Assembly: GCF_009882915.1 (NCBI RefSeq)
Contig: NZ_WTUW01000001.1
Location: 310,357 to 374,356 of the forward strand
Reading direction: 5' to 3'
DNA: 64,000 bases
Origin: Sneathiella litorea
GTDB lineage: Bacteria; Pseudomonadota; Alphaproteobacteria; Sneathiellales; Sneathiellaceae
Made by a program: the position numbers and the translations under genes. Below the pieces are notes generated by a model that ran no database searches, was not told where the DNA came from, and worked only from the letters and a program-made list of their open reading frames with translations. This document shows positions 49,965 through 58,538 of the stretch, one piece after another (within the stretch, counting starts at the first letter, position 1; every line of letters begins with the position of its first letter).

Positions 49965-51356
49965 TTAATCCGGTATTTCGATACAGAAAATTGTGCCAGA
50001 ACTCCCCGTGCGTTCAAGCGTGATCTCGCCGCCATGCGCGACGACAAGTTCGCGTGCGATGGATAGGCCTAGCCCCGTGCCACCAGCCCGCGCGGACCCC
50101 GAAAAAGGCTCGAAAAGATGTTGTTTTGCTTTTGCAGGTAATCCCGGCCCCGTATCGCCGACACGGATAAGGATGCGGGAGCCTGCACGAAGTGCTTGAA
50201 TATCTACCGTCCCTTCCCCTTCCATCGCCTGTACAGCGTTGCGGCATAGATTAAGCAGTATCCGGTAAAACTGGTCACGGTCGGCATTCAACATCAGGCC
50301 CGAGGGTATTTTATTCCGCCATGTAATACCATTATTCTCCCGCAACCCAACCGACGTTTTCACCTCGTTCACCAATGGCTCCAGAAGGAATCGCTCTTTC
50401 CTGGGTACCTGCTCGTCAGCACGGCCGTATTTCAAGGTTTGCGTACAAAGATCAATAGCCCGATCAATACTGGTCATCAGGCGTGGAACCACTTTTTGGA
50501 CTTTGGGGTCTTTCACTTCAGAAAGACTGTCGCTGACAATCTGCGAGGTGGAGAGAATGTTCCGAAGGTCGTGGCTGATCTTTGTGACTGCTGTTCCAAG
50601 CGCGACAAGATGCTGCTTTTGCTTCAGGGCCGACCGCAGGCGCGTTTGCATGATCTCCAACTCGCGCTCGGCCACGCCAATTTCATCCCGTCGTTTTGAG
50701 GGAATAAGGGCTGTGCTGACATTCTCCGGAGCGCGGCGAAAGGCGATCATGCTCTCACTCAATCGCCGCATCGGCCGCACCATCAGCCAATGGAGCGACA
50801 GATAGACCAGTATTGCTGTCAGCGTCGAAATGATAAGCGACAACCAGAATATATTCCAGGCATAATCATACATCGCTTCAATTAACGGCGCTTCGTCAAT
50901 GACGACTTCAAGGGAAGAGTTTGGTTCATTCTCAAGCGGGCTGATTATCCGGATGATCCGCCCCGGACCTACCACAAGGCTCATAAAAGCATGTTCGATC
51001 AGAGGCAATGGGCTCTGGTTTGCGAGATAGAATTCCGCGTCAATGGCCGGCGGCATATTCTCACTCAAAATCAACAGCCGAGAATTTGCGCCATGCAGAA
51101 CAACGCTGCGGGCGCCAACACGAAACAGTAATTCCTCACGAAGTTCTTCCGACACCATATTGTCGGGAGACGCCAGAAGCGAGAGCGTCGCAAGATGAGC
51201 AAGCTCCACCTTATTCGCAAGGTAGTTCAATCGGAAAAATGCAATAGAAGGTACGAAAATCAGGACTTCAGCTAACATGACGAAAACAAGCGTCAACACA
51301 AGTAGTCTCGCCGAAAGACTGCGAAAAGGCGCCGCTATGTTTCGTAAATATGCCAT
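49965..51356 (-). CDS. Sensor histidine kinase without adjacent response regulator
   Basis: The 463-residue kinase has two N-terminal membrane helices (about 20-40 and 175-195) that bracket a periplasmic sensor, then a HAMP linker (MVRPMRRLSESMIAFRR), a DHp helix with H-box KISHDLRNILSTS, the N-box LLNLCRNAVQAM, the G1-box DTGPGLPA and the G2-box GGTGLGLSIARELV. It is thus a complete kinase. The start is placed at MAYLRN (51356), as the in-frame TTG further upstream lies inside a terminator. No regulator lies next to it, so its partner must be elsewhere. Confidence 0.9.
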   Translation of the reverse strand: MAYLRNIAAPFRSLSARLLVLTLVFVMLAEVLIFVPSIAFFRLNYLANKVELAHLATLSLLASPDNMVSEELREELLFRVGARSVVLHGANSRLLILSENMPPAIDAEFYLANQSPLPLIEHAFMSLVVGPGRIIRIISPLENEPNSSLEVVIDEAPLIEAMYDYAWNIFWLSLIISTLTAILVYLSLHWLMVRPMRRLSESMIAFRRAPENVSTALIPSKRRDEIGVAERELEIMQTRLRSALKQKQHLVALGTAVTKISHDLRNILSTSQIVSDSLSEVKDPKVQKVVPRLMTSIDRAIDLCTQTLKYGRADEQVPRKERFLLEPLVNEVKTSVGLRENNGITWRNKIPSGLMLNADRDQFYRILLNLCRNAVQAMEGEGTVDIQALRAGSRILIRVGDTGPGLPAKAKQHLFEPFSGSARAGGTGLGLSIARELVVAHGGEITLERTGSSGTIFCIEIPD

Positions 51357-51370
51357 TCTGTAGAATAGAT

Positions 51371-51413
51371 CAAAAAAACGGGCCAGTATCAACTTAATGA
51401 TACCGGCCTTTTT
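51371..51413 (-). terminator. Terminator behind the Cys-rich gene
   Basis: GGCCAGTATCA (51381-51391) pairs with TGATACCGGCC (51398-51408) with one mismatch; on the minus strand a run of seven T follows. It ends the CNPC-repeat gene and separates it from the kinase. Confidence 0.85.
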
Positions 51414-51458
51414 GGCTGATTGGTAATTAAAGATGCTAAAACTTTTACGACCCGCGAA

Positions 51459-51698
51459 TTAGTTCTTTTTAGCTGCGCAGGGGTTCGCCTTGCAAGGATT
51501 ACAAGGGTTGCAAGCCTTTTTTGCCGCACAAGGATTGCATGGGTTACACGCCTTTTTCGCGGCGCATGGATTGCACGCTTTCTTTGCCGCACAGGCGTTG
51601 CAAGCCTTTTTGGGCGCACAAGCTGCCACGGCACCTGGCACGACAGCAACTGCCGCCATGGAGGCGATCGCGGCGGCCGTTAATACTTCCTTGAACAT
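51459..51698 (-). CDS. Secreted cysteine-rich peptide with CNPC repeats
   Basis: The 79-residue precursor has a signal peptide (MFKEVLTAAAIASMAAVAVVPGAVA) and a mature part made of short repeats such as CAAKKACNPC and CNPCNPCAAKKA, holding about thirteen cysteines and many lysines in about 54 residues. Only a few residue types are used. The ATG at 51698 has AGGAGA six bases before it. The pattern suggests a periplasmic metal- or disulfide-rich peptide, possibly related to metal-sequestering ribosomally made peptides, though no DUF692-type maturation enzyme lies nearby. Function unknown. Confidence 0.7.
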   Translation of the reverse strand: MFKEVLTAAAIASMAAVAVVPGAVAACAPKKACNACAAKKACNPCAAKKACNPCNPCAAKKACNPCNPCKANPCAAKKN

Positions 51699-51817
51699 AA
51701 GTCTCTCCTGTAAATTTCCGATATTTTTTTTAAGCACTGACTGCTTGGGGCAACAATGCCCTGTTTGCGACCGGAATCCGAATCAACTGCGATAACGAAC
51801 GCGTTATCAAATATTAC

Positions 51818-53248
51818 CTACCCAAAGAGGGAGAGAAACTTCACAATCGCTCGGGTACGGGTGCTGAACAGGCTGGGTGTGTAGTAACTGCCGGCTACCC
51901 GCTTACTGATTTCTCCATATGTCGGATAGGGCGCAATAAAGCTCGCCATTGCACCGATCTTAAGCTTTTCAGCAATCGCGATGCCCCAGGGGTGAATCAG
52001 CTCGCCAGCATGAGGGCCGACAACACCTGCGCCAAGTATACGGCCATTATTTGTGGTGATTACTTTGATCATGCCGTCAGTCTGCCGTTCCGTGCGAGCG
52101 CGGTCGATATCCGCAAAAGGAAAAGTCAGCACTTTTATCTTGTCGCCATGCTGTTCCCGAGCAGTCGCCTCGGTCAATCCGACATTCGCAAGCTCCGGAT
52201 CGGTAAAGGTAACCCAGGGAACAGCGCTGTAATCAACTTTCGCCGGCAACCGAAAGAGTGCATTACGGATAAAAATCCCGGCGTGGTATCCGGCAATATG
52301 CGTGAATTGGTAGCTACCCGCGACATCACCAATGGCATAGATCTTCTTGTTTGTGCTGCGAAGCCTGGCATCTACATTCACACCTTTTGGTGAGTATTCC
52401 ACGCCCGCAGCCTCAAGGTTGAGCCCTTCCACATTTGCCTTTCGCCCGGCTGCAACCAACAGGTGAGACCCTGTGAGTGTTTCCGCTGAGACACCCTCAC
52501 CGAGTGAGATATGATAGGTGCCGTCTATACCCTTCTTAACTTCGGAGATTTTCACCCCCTCCCGAATCTCAACCCCCTCTTTGTGAAGAGTCTTAAGTAC
52601 AATCGCACTTAACTCCGGATCGTCCCGGCCAAAGGCCTTGAATGCCTCCAGCACAGTAACTTTCGATCCGAGACGAACGTGCGCTTGCGCCATCTCAAGG
52701 CCGATTGGTCCGCCCCCGATAATGATTATATGATCCGGCCGCGTGCGATTCCCAAAAATGGTTTCGTTGGTCAGATAGCCAGCTTCTTCCAACCCCGGAA
52801 TGGGGGGTGCGGTTGCACTTGATCCCGTCGCGATGACAAATCGTCGTGCCTTCACACGTGTGTCACCAACCTCAAGTTCCTTTTCCGAGATAAAACGGCC
52901 ATAGCCCTGTATGACCTCAACGCCCAGCCCCTCGAAACGTTCAACCGAATCATGGGGCGCAATGGAGCCAATAACCTCCTGCACATGATCCATGACTTTC
53001 TGAAAATCAACGACCGGCGCCGGGCCGGTCACGCCAAAATCACTGGCATCCTTCAGGCTTGCCGCTTTTTTTGCCGCCGCAATCAAGGCCTTTGACGGGA
53101 CACATCCATAATTCAGACAGTCACCGCCCATCTTGCCGCCTTCAACGAGAACAGTTTTCGCTCCCATCTGGCTCGCGCCCGCCGCAACAGAAAGGCCGCC
53201 GGAGCCGCCACCTATTACACAAATATCGGTATTGATCTGTGTTGTCAT
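51818..53248 (-). CDS. Pyridine nucleotide-disulfide oxidoreductase (MerA/LPD-like)
   Basis: The 476-residue flavoenzyme has N-terminal FAD site CVIGGGSGGLSVA, redox-active CLNYGCVPSK (two cysteines) near residue 43, NAD site IIIIGGGPIGLEMA and a dimer domain. The catalytic His pair of lipoamide dehydrogenase (HAHPTxxE) is replaced by APYPTYGEIS, as in many mercuric-reductase-like proteins without a heavy-metal domain. The ATG at 53248 follows AGGAG. The upstream TVP38 gene ends 17 bases before; this pair of genes is widespread in bacteria and points to a shared role in membrane redox or selenite/metal resistance. Confidence 0.88.
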   Translation of the reverse strand: MTTQINTDICVIGGGSGGLSVAAGASQMGAKTVLVEGGKMGGDCLNYGCVPSKALIAAAKKAASLKDASDFGVTGPAPVVDFQKVMDHVQEVIGSIAPHDSVERFEGLGVEVIQGYGRFISEKELEVGDTRVKARRFVIATGSSATAPPIPGLEEAGYLTNETIFGNRTRPDHIIIIGGGPIGLEMAQAHVRLGSKVTVLEAFKAFGRDDPELSAIVLKTLHKEGVEIREGVKISEVKKGIDGTYHISLGEGVSAETLTGSHLLVAAGRKANVEGLNLEAAGVEYSPKGVNVDARLRSTNKKIYAIGDVAGSYQFTHIAGYHAGIFIRNALFRLPAKVDYSAVPWVTFTDPELANVGLTEATAREQHGDKIKVLTFPFADIDRARTERQTDGMIKVITTNNGRILGAGVVGPHAGELIHPWGIAIAEKLKIGAMASFIAPYPTYGEISKRVAGSYYTPSLFSTRTRAIVKFLSLFG

Positions 53249-53264
53249 AAGGATTGCTCCTGCT

Positions 53265-54104
53265 CTATTTTGAACTTTTACGGAATTTCTTAAGAACGAT
53301 CGGCAGAAGAGCAATCACACCAAGCGCACAGAAAGAAAATAAAATCTCTGTTGTCACCAAGGAGGTAATCTGGAAATCCAGCACACAGTCGGTCTGCCCA
53401 CTGTCCAGGCAAGATTGATAACTGGCTTGCTGTTCCCGGATAATACTGTCGAGACCACCGCCAAGATAGGCAAAAACAAAGGTGCCTGGGATGATGCCGA
53501 TAAAGGTCCCGACAATATAGGTGCTGAGTTTCACACCCAGAAATGCCGGAGCAATATTAACGAGCCAGAACGGGAATACAGGAACCAAACGCAGGAACAA
53601 GAGGTAGCTCAGCGCATTTTCGGCAAAACCATCTTCCAGCTTTTTTAACGTCGTCCCGGCCTTTTTGCGGAGAGGTTCCCCAAGAGAAGTGGCAGCAATA
53701 AGAAATAGTAGGGTCGCGCCAACCGTTGCCGCGAAGACGGTCATGAAACCCGCCGCAAACCAGCCAAATAGAAATCCGCCGGTCACCGTCATCAGCAAGC
53801 CTCCCGGTAGGGAAAATGCGACAACGGCGATATAGAGTCCCATATAAAGAAGCGCTGCCAGAAGGAAGTTCGCCGAAACGAAATCTATCAATTGGTCGCG
53901 ATTATCGCTGAGCGCCTGGAAGGTTAGATAATCATCAAGCCCGAGCAGGAAGAATGCTGCGATAGCGATCGCAATGACCAGCAATGGCAGCATTTTCTTA
54001 AACGAGAAGCCGTTCCCGGCATTGCTCTTCTGATCAGTGGCCTTACCCATTGCCGATTCGCCCCCGGCCCGCATTGCGGACATCTGTTTGTCCAAACCTA
54101 ACAT
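53265..54104 (-). CDS. TVP38/TMEM64 family inner membrane protein
   Basis: The 279-residue membrane protein has the SNARE-associated (DedA-like) domain: FSLPGGLLMTVTGGFLFGWFAAG, FLRLVPVFPFWLVNIAPAFLGVKLSTYIVGTFIGIIPGTFVFAYLGG and about six helices. A C-terminal loop with two cysteines lies before the last helix (SCLDSGQTDCVLDF). DedA/TVP38 proteins are linked to lipid transport and membrane homeostasis. The ATG at 54104 has GGAGGGG close upstream. It is transcribed with the MerA-like gene. Confidence 0.85.
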   Translation of the reverse strand: MLGLDKQMSAMRAGGESAMGKATDQKSNAGNGFSFKKMLPLLVIAIAIAAFFLLGLDDYLTFQALSDNRDQLIDFVSANFLLAALLYMGLYIAVVAFSLPGGLLMTVTGGFLFGWFAAGFMTVFAATVGATLLFLIAATSLGEPLRKKAGTTLKKLEDGFAENALSYLLFLRLVPVFPFWLVNIAPAFLGVKLSTYIVGTFIGIIPGTFVFAYLGGGLDSIIREQQASYQSCLDSGQTDCVLDFQITSLVTTEILFSFCALGVIALLPIVLKKFRKSSK

Positions 54105-54368
54105 AAACCCCTCCGTGGGGACAAAATATAGAGTACACCGGCAATCCCTTAAAAACAGCAAACGGTCCGGCCTTAAACTTATCGAAACTTATGGTTCCTA
54201 GATAGATTCGAAAGCCCCTTTCACCCAAAAGTGAGCCGAATTGAACCGTCGCGACAAGCAAACGCGCAAAAATTATCTCCTGCATTGACTTAACGGGGGA
54301 GAAACCTTATACAGCGGGGCTTGTTTTCCCTTCGCGCACAATGCGCGGATGATCGACGGAGAAGTCTC

Positions 54369-54503
54369 TTGAAACGTACATATCAACCGAGCAAACTTGT
54401 TCGCGCTCGTCGCCACGGATTCCGCGCCCGCCGGGCAACGGTCGGCGGTCGCCGAGTCCTTGCAAACCGCCGTTCCAAAGGCCGCAAAAGCCTTTCAGCC
54501 TAA
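54369..54503 (+). CDS. rpmH: Ribosomal protein bL34
   Basis: The 44-residue basic ribosomal protein reads [20 protein letters not shown] and ends KGRKSLSA, the highly conserved bL34 pattern. It starts with TTG (54369), with GGAGAA seven bases before it. rnpA begins four bases after its stop, the classical order near the origin of replication in many bacteria, though no dnaA is visible here. Confidence 0.97.
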   Translation: MKRTYQPSKLVRARRHGFRARRATVGGRRVLANRRSKGRKSLSA

Positions 54504-54507
54504 TCCA

Positions 54508-54882
54508 ATGCCGATAGGCGTCGAACGGCTAAAAAAACGCGCGGAATTCCTCCGTGTTGCGTCTGTTCGCCGCAAATGGGCCGCACCGGGGATGGTGCTT
54601 CAGGCTGCCCGCGACACAAGTCCGGGCAGGGCTAATGCTGTGCGCGTGGGCTTTACCGTGACCAAAAAAGTTGGTAACGCGGTCGTCCGCAACCGCATTA
54701 AACGCCGCCTTCGCGCTGTTGCACAGGAAATTATTCCCGATCATGCGGAAGCTGGTTGGGATTTTGTCCTGATTGGCCGCGCCAAAACGAAAGACCGGAA
54801 GTTTGATGAGCTGAAGTCAGATCTCCATGCCGCACTCGGAAAGGTTGGCGCTGCGGCGTCACCTCGAAGGACCGCGACATGA
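54508..54882 (+). CDS. rnpA: Ribonuclease P protein component
   Basis: The 124-residue protein component of RNase P helps the RNA subunit bind pre-tRNA. The conserved RNR motif is [17 protein letters not shown] and the front part is [17 protein letters not shown]. The ATG at 54508 is used; the frame remains open through most of rpmH (from 54397) and longer starts are possible but lack support. It overlaps yidD by four bases (ATGA). Confidence 0.95.
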   Translation: MPIGVERLKKRAEFLRVASVRRKWAAPGMVLQAARDTSPGRANAVRVGFTVTKKVGNAVVRNRIKRRLRAVAQEIIPDHAEAGWDFVLIGRAKTKDRKFDELKSDLHAALGKVGAAASPRRTAT

Positions 54883-55163
54883 TCAAAAAGCTTTTCATTG
54901 CCGTGCTTATCCTCCCAATTCGGATTTATCGCTATTTTATTTCGCCTCTGCTACCTGCAAGTTGCCGCTACTACCCGAGTTGCTCTTCCTATGCGATGGA
55001 GGCTTTGTCGATACATGGTCCCGCAAAAGGAAGCTGGCTGACTATGCGGCGTCTTGCACGGTGTCACCCATTCGGCGGTGAAGGCTATGATCCCGTACCA
55101 ACTAAACATGAGAATTGTCATAATGGCGCAACCGACCTCTCGGGTCGCGCCCGCATAGAATAA
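54879..55163 (+). CDS. yidD: Membrane protein insertion efficiency factor
   Basis: The 94-residue YidD protein has the amphipathic start [29 protein letters not shown] and [16 protein letters not shown] with three conserved cysteines. It helps YidC insert membrane proteins at the inner membrane. It lies between rnpA and yidC in the standard order. Confidence 0.96.
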   Translation: MIKKLFIAVLILPIRIYRYFISPLLPASCRYYPSCSSYAMEALSIHGPAKGSWLTMRRLARCHPFGGEGYDPVPTKHENCHNGATDLSGRARIE

Positions 55164-55183
55164 AACGTAAGGGCTGTAAAAAA

Positions 55184-56935
55184 ATGTCGGATCAGAAAAA
55201 CCTGGTCATTGCGATCGTTCTTTGTTTCCTGATTATTTTCGGGTTCCAATATTTCGTTGAAGCCCCGCAGATGGAGCAAGCGCAACAACAGCAAGCAGAA
55301 AACTCCACAACGGAAGGGGACACCCCGTCACAAATTCCGTCTCTTTCTGTGGATGGCGCCAGTGCGCCGAGCATACCAGGCTCCGCTGCACAGACCACGC
55401 TGAGCAGATCGCAAAGCCTGCAAAAAACGGATCGGGTCAAAATCAACACGCCAGCGCTGCATGGCTCCGTCTCCCTTACTGGCGCGCGCCTTGATGACCT
55501 CACACTGATTGACTATCGCGAGACTGTTGACCCGGCCAGCCCGGAAATCAAGCTTTTGTCTCCGGCTGGCAGCCCCCATCCCTACTATGCGGAATTTGGC
55601 TGGAGCCCGGCACCCGGTGCTAATATCAAACTTCCCGGTGCGCAAACGGTATGGGCAACGAACGATACGGAACTTACACCTGAAAAGCCGCTCAAACTGA
55701 CCTGGGATAACGGCGAAGGTCTTATCTTTCACCGGACGATCACCGTCGATGAGAACTACATGTTCGCGATTGATCAGGTTATCGAGAACAACACCGGGAC
55801 GGATGTCACACTCTACCCCTATGGCCTGATCTCGCGTCACGGCACCCCGGAGACAACGAATTTCTACATTCTCCATGAGGGCCCCATCGGGGTTCTCAAT
55901 GAAACGCTTGAAGAAATTGACTATAGTGACCTTGAAGAAGGAAAAAGTGAGACCTTTTCCTCTGTAGGTGGCTGGCTGGGCGTAACCGACAAGTTCTGGT
56001 TGACAGCATTGATTCCCAATCAGGACACTAACATCAAAGCCCGCTTCTCTTATGCCCCTCAGGGTGCACGCTACCAGACGGATTTCCTGAACCAGGAAGG
56101 GATCAACGTTCCAAACGGTGAAACGGTTGGAATTACCAATCATTTATTTGCCGGCGCGAAAGTTGTTTCAGTTCTGGATACTTATGAGCAAGAATACGGT
56201 ATCGACCGCTTTGACCTTGCAATCGACTGGGGCTGGTTCTACTTCCTCACGAAGCCGATTTATTTCGCGCTTGAGTTCCTGAATAGCTGGATTGGAAATC
56301 TTGGCCTCGCAATTATGGCGCTGACGGTTCTTATCAAGATCATCCTGCTGCCACTCGCCCATAAATCCTATGTGTCGATGAGCAAAATGAAACGGTTGCA
56401 GCCAGAAATGGTGAAGCTTCGTGAAAAATTTGGCGAAGACAAGCAAAAGCTCAATCAGGAAATGATGGCGCTGTACAAACGGGAAAAAGCAAATCCGGCG
56501 GCCGGCTGCCTGCCGATTCTACTGCAAATCCCGATTTTCTTCGCGCTCTATAAAGTGCTGTTTGTGACTCTGCTGATGCGACACCAGCCTTTCTACGGCT
56601 ACATCAAGGATCTGGCGGCACCAGACCCAACAACGATCTTCAACCTCTTTGGTCTGATTCCCTGGGATCCGCCGCAGTTCCTGATGATTGGATTCCTTCC
56701 GCTTCTAATGGGTCTGAGCATGTATTTGCAGCAGAAGCTCAACCCGCAACCCGCCGATCCAGTGCAGGCGAAGATCTTCCTGTTTATGCCGATCTTCTTC
56801 ACTTATTTACTGGCAAGCTTCCCGGCAGGGCTGGTGATTTACTGGACATGGAACAACATCCTCAGCATGGCGCAGCAGTGGTTGATCATGAAGCGCATGG
56901 GCGTGTCTGTCTCCGGCACCAGTGAAAAAACCTGA
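55184..56935 (+). CDS. yidC: Membrane protein insertase YidC
   Basis: The 583-residue YidC has an N-terminal anchor helix (NLVIAIVLCFLIIFGF), a large periplasmic beta-sandwich domain and a C-terminal insertase domain (FALEFLNSWIGNLGLAIMALTVLIKIILLPLAHKSYVSMSKM; AAGCLPILLQIPIFFALYKVLF), with the conserved Arg in the hydrophilic groove (VLIKIILLPLAHK region). It inserts or folds inner-membrane proteins with SecYEG. Length is normal for Gram-negatives. AAGGG precedes the ATG. Confidence 0.98.
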   Translation: MSDQKNLVIAIVLCFLIIFGFQYFVEAPQMEQAQQQQAENSTTEGDTPSQIPSLSVDGASAPSIPGSAAQTTLSRSQSLQKTDRVKINTPALHGSVSLTGARLDDLTLIDYRETVDPASPEIKLLSPAGSPHPYYAEFGWSPAPGANIKLPGAQTVWATNDTELTPEKPLKLTWDNGEGLIFHRTITVDENYMFAIDQVIENNTGTDVTLYPYGLISRHGTPETTNFYILHEGPIGVLNETLEEIDYSDLEEGKSETFSSVGGWLGVTDKFWLTALIPNQDTNIKARFSYAPQGARYQTDFLNQEGINVPNGETVGITNHLFAGAKVVSVLDTYEQEYGIDRFDLAIDWGWFYFLTKPIYFALEFLNSWIGNLGLAIMALTVLIKIILLPLAHKSYVSMSKMKRLQPEMVKLREKFGEDKQKLNQEMMALYKREKANPAAGCLPILLQIPIFFALYKVLFVTLLMRHQPFYGYIKDLAAPDPTTIFNLFGLIPWDPPQFLMIGFLPLLMGLSMYLQQKLNPQPADPVQAKIFLFMPIFFTYLLASFPAGLVIYWTWNNILSMAQQWLIMKRMGVSVSGTSEKT

Positions 56936-56948
56936 CGAGTGATTTGAT

Positions 56949-57614
56949 ATGACTAAAGCGACGGGTCCGACCGGTGAGGATGAAGCAAAGCGAATAGAGG
57001 CCGGTCGACTTCTCTTCGCGCAGGAATGCCAGTTCGTTGCCGGCGCGGCAACACTTGAGATGATCCCTGACCTTGACCTTACTGAGGTTGCCTTTGCAGG
57101 ACGGTCAAACGTTGGCAAATCAAGCCTGATCAACGCCCTCACGAACCGGAATACGCTTGCCCGCACGTCCAACACGCCAGGACGCACACAGCAAATCAAT
57201 TTCTTCGATCTGGGCGGCAGACTCTATCTGGTCGATTTGCCGGGTCATGGTTATGCCAAGGCATCGAAAGAGAAAATCGATATCTGGACCGAGCTAGTTA
57301 ACAGCTATCTCAAAGGGCGGAGCACTTTGCGCCGTGTCCTGCTGCTGGTCGATGCCCGCCATGGGTTAAAGGTCACCGACCGCGAGGTTATGGAAATGCT
57401 AGACGTCGCCGCCGTCAGCTACCAGATCATTCTAACAAAGGTTGACAAAAGCAACCAAAGTGACGTGAAATCGCTTACAAAAAAAATTGAGGCGGAACTG
57501 GCCAAACGGCCCGCGGCCCACCCAGAGATATTGTTCACCAGTTCCGTAAAAGGAACCGGGATTGAAGCTCTCCGGGCTGAACTTACGTCTTTGACAGAAG
57601 AGGTTGGACAATAG
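56949..57614 (+). CDS. engB: Ribosome biogenesis GTPase EngB
   Basis: The 221-residue small GTPase (YihA/YsxC) acts in 50S subunit assembly. It has G1 [10 protein letters not shown] near residue 52, G2 within [15 protein letters not shown]3 VDLPGHGYA and G4 LTKVDKS. It starts 13 bases after yidC and ends two bases before argB, so the three are one operon. Confidence 0.97.
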   Translation: MTKATGPTGEDEAKRIEAGRLLFAQECQFVAGAATLEMIPDLDLTEVAFAGRSNVGKSSLINALTNRNTLARTSNTPGRTQQINFFDLGGRLYLVDLPGHGYAKASKEKIDIWTELVNSYLKGRSTLRRVLLLVDARHGLKVTDREVMEMLDVAAVSYQIILTKVDKSNQSDVKSLTKKIEAELAKRPAAHPEILFTSSVKGTGIEALRAELTSLTEEVGQ

Positions 57615-57616
57615 AA

Positions 57617-58528
57617 ATGAGTGATAAGCCCCTGTCAGTCGAGGAACAGCTTGCCAAGGCGCGGACCCTGTCCGAAGCGCTACCTTATATGCATCGTTTC
57701 AGCGGCCAGACCTTCGTCATAAAGTATGGCGGACACGCCATGGGCGATGAGCAGTTGTCCCATTTTTTTGCGCGGGATGTCGCCCTGATGAAACAGGTCG
57801 GCATTAACCCGGTTATTGTCCATGGGGGCGGCCCGCAAATTGGCAGTATGCTGGAACGGTTGAAAATAAACAGTTCCTTCATAGACGGGCTAAGGGTCAC
57901 CGATAAGGAAACGGTGGAAATCGCCGAAATGGTTTTATCCGGATCGTTGAACAAGAAAATTGTCACGTCGATCAATTCGGCTGGCGGCCTCGCGGTCGGC
58001 CTTTCGGGGAAAGATGGCAATCTGATCGAGGCGCAGAAGCTGAACCGGACCAAACGCGACCCTGATAGCAATATCGAGCGCATCCTCGATCTCGGGTTTG
58101 TGGGAGAACCGCGCCGTATCAATCCAGAAATTCTTGAGAGTTTCGAGGAAAATAATCTTATTCCAGTGATTGCTCCCATTGGGATCGGATCAAACGGCCA
58201 GACCTTTAATATCAACGCTGATACGGCCGCCGGTCACATCGCAGCCGCGATCGGTGCAACGAAGCTCATCATGATGACTGATGTTGAGGGGGTTCTGGAC
58301 AAAAACAAGAAGCTTATCAATCGGCTCACCCCGGACGAAGTCCGCAAATTGCAGAAAGATGGTACGATTGTGGGCGGAATGATCCCGAAACTTGAGACAT
58401 GTCTTTTTGCGCTTGAAGAGGGAGTTGAGTCCGCGACTATTCTTGATGGTCGTATTCCCCATGTCCTGCTGCTTGAAACCTTCACCGAGCATGGCGTCGG
58501 CACGATGATTACCGAAGCGACAGCGTGA
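57617..58528 (+). CDS. argB: Acetylglutamate kinase
   Basis: The 303-residue amino acid kinase phosphorylates N-acetylglutamate in arginine synthesis. Motifs are [10 protein letters not shown] near residue 34, [16 protein letters not shown] near 68, and the later [14 protein letters not shown] and [10 protein letters not shown]. The length is typical of alphaproteobacterial ArgB. It follows engB with a two-base gap and converges on the DUF2336 gene. Confidence 0.97.
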   Translation: MSDKPLSVEEQLAKARTLSEALPYMHRFSGQTFVIKYGGHAMGDEQLSHFFARDVALMKQVGINPVIVHGGGPQIGSMLERLKINSSFIDGLRVTDKETVEIAEMVLSGSLNKKIVTSINSAGGLAVGLSGKDGNLIEAQKLNRTKRDPDSNIERILDLGFVGEPRRINPEILESFEENNLIPVIAPIGIGSNGQTFNINADTAAGHIAAAIGATKLIMMTDVEGVLDKNKKLINRLTPDEVRKLQKDGTIVGGMIPKLETCLFALEEGVESATILDGRIPHVLLLETFTEHGVGTMITEATA

Positions 58529-58538
58529 CGCAGGCTTT

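Noticed and set aside
51357-51392. Upstream TTG start for the histidine kinase
   Set aside because: It lies within the terminator stem of the upstream Cys-rich gene and has no ribosome site.
51459-51660. Repeat array that could be mistaken for CRISPR or a tandem DNA repeat
   Set aside because: The repeats are short coding repeats (CNPC, AAKKA) in frame with a signal peptide, without spacers.
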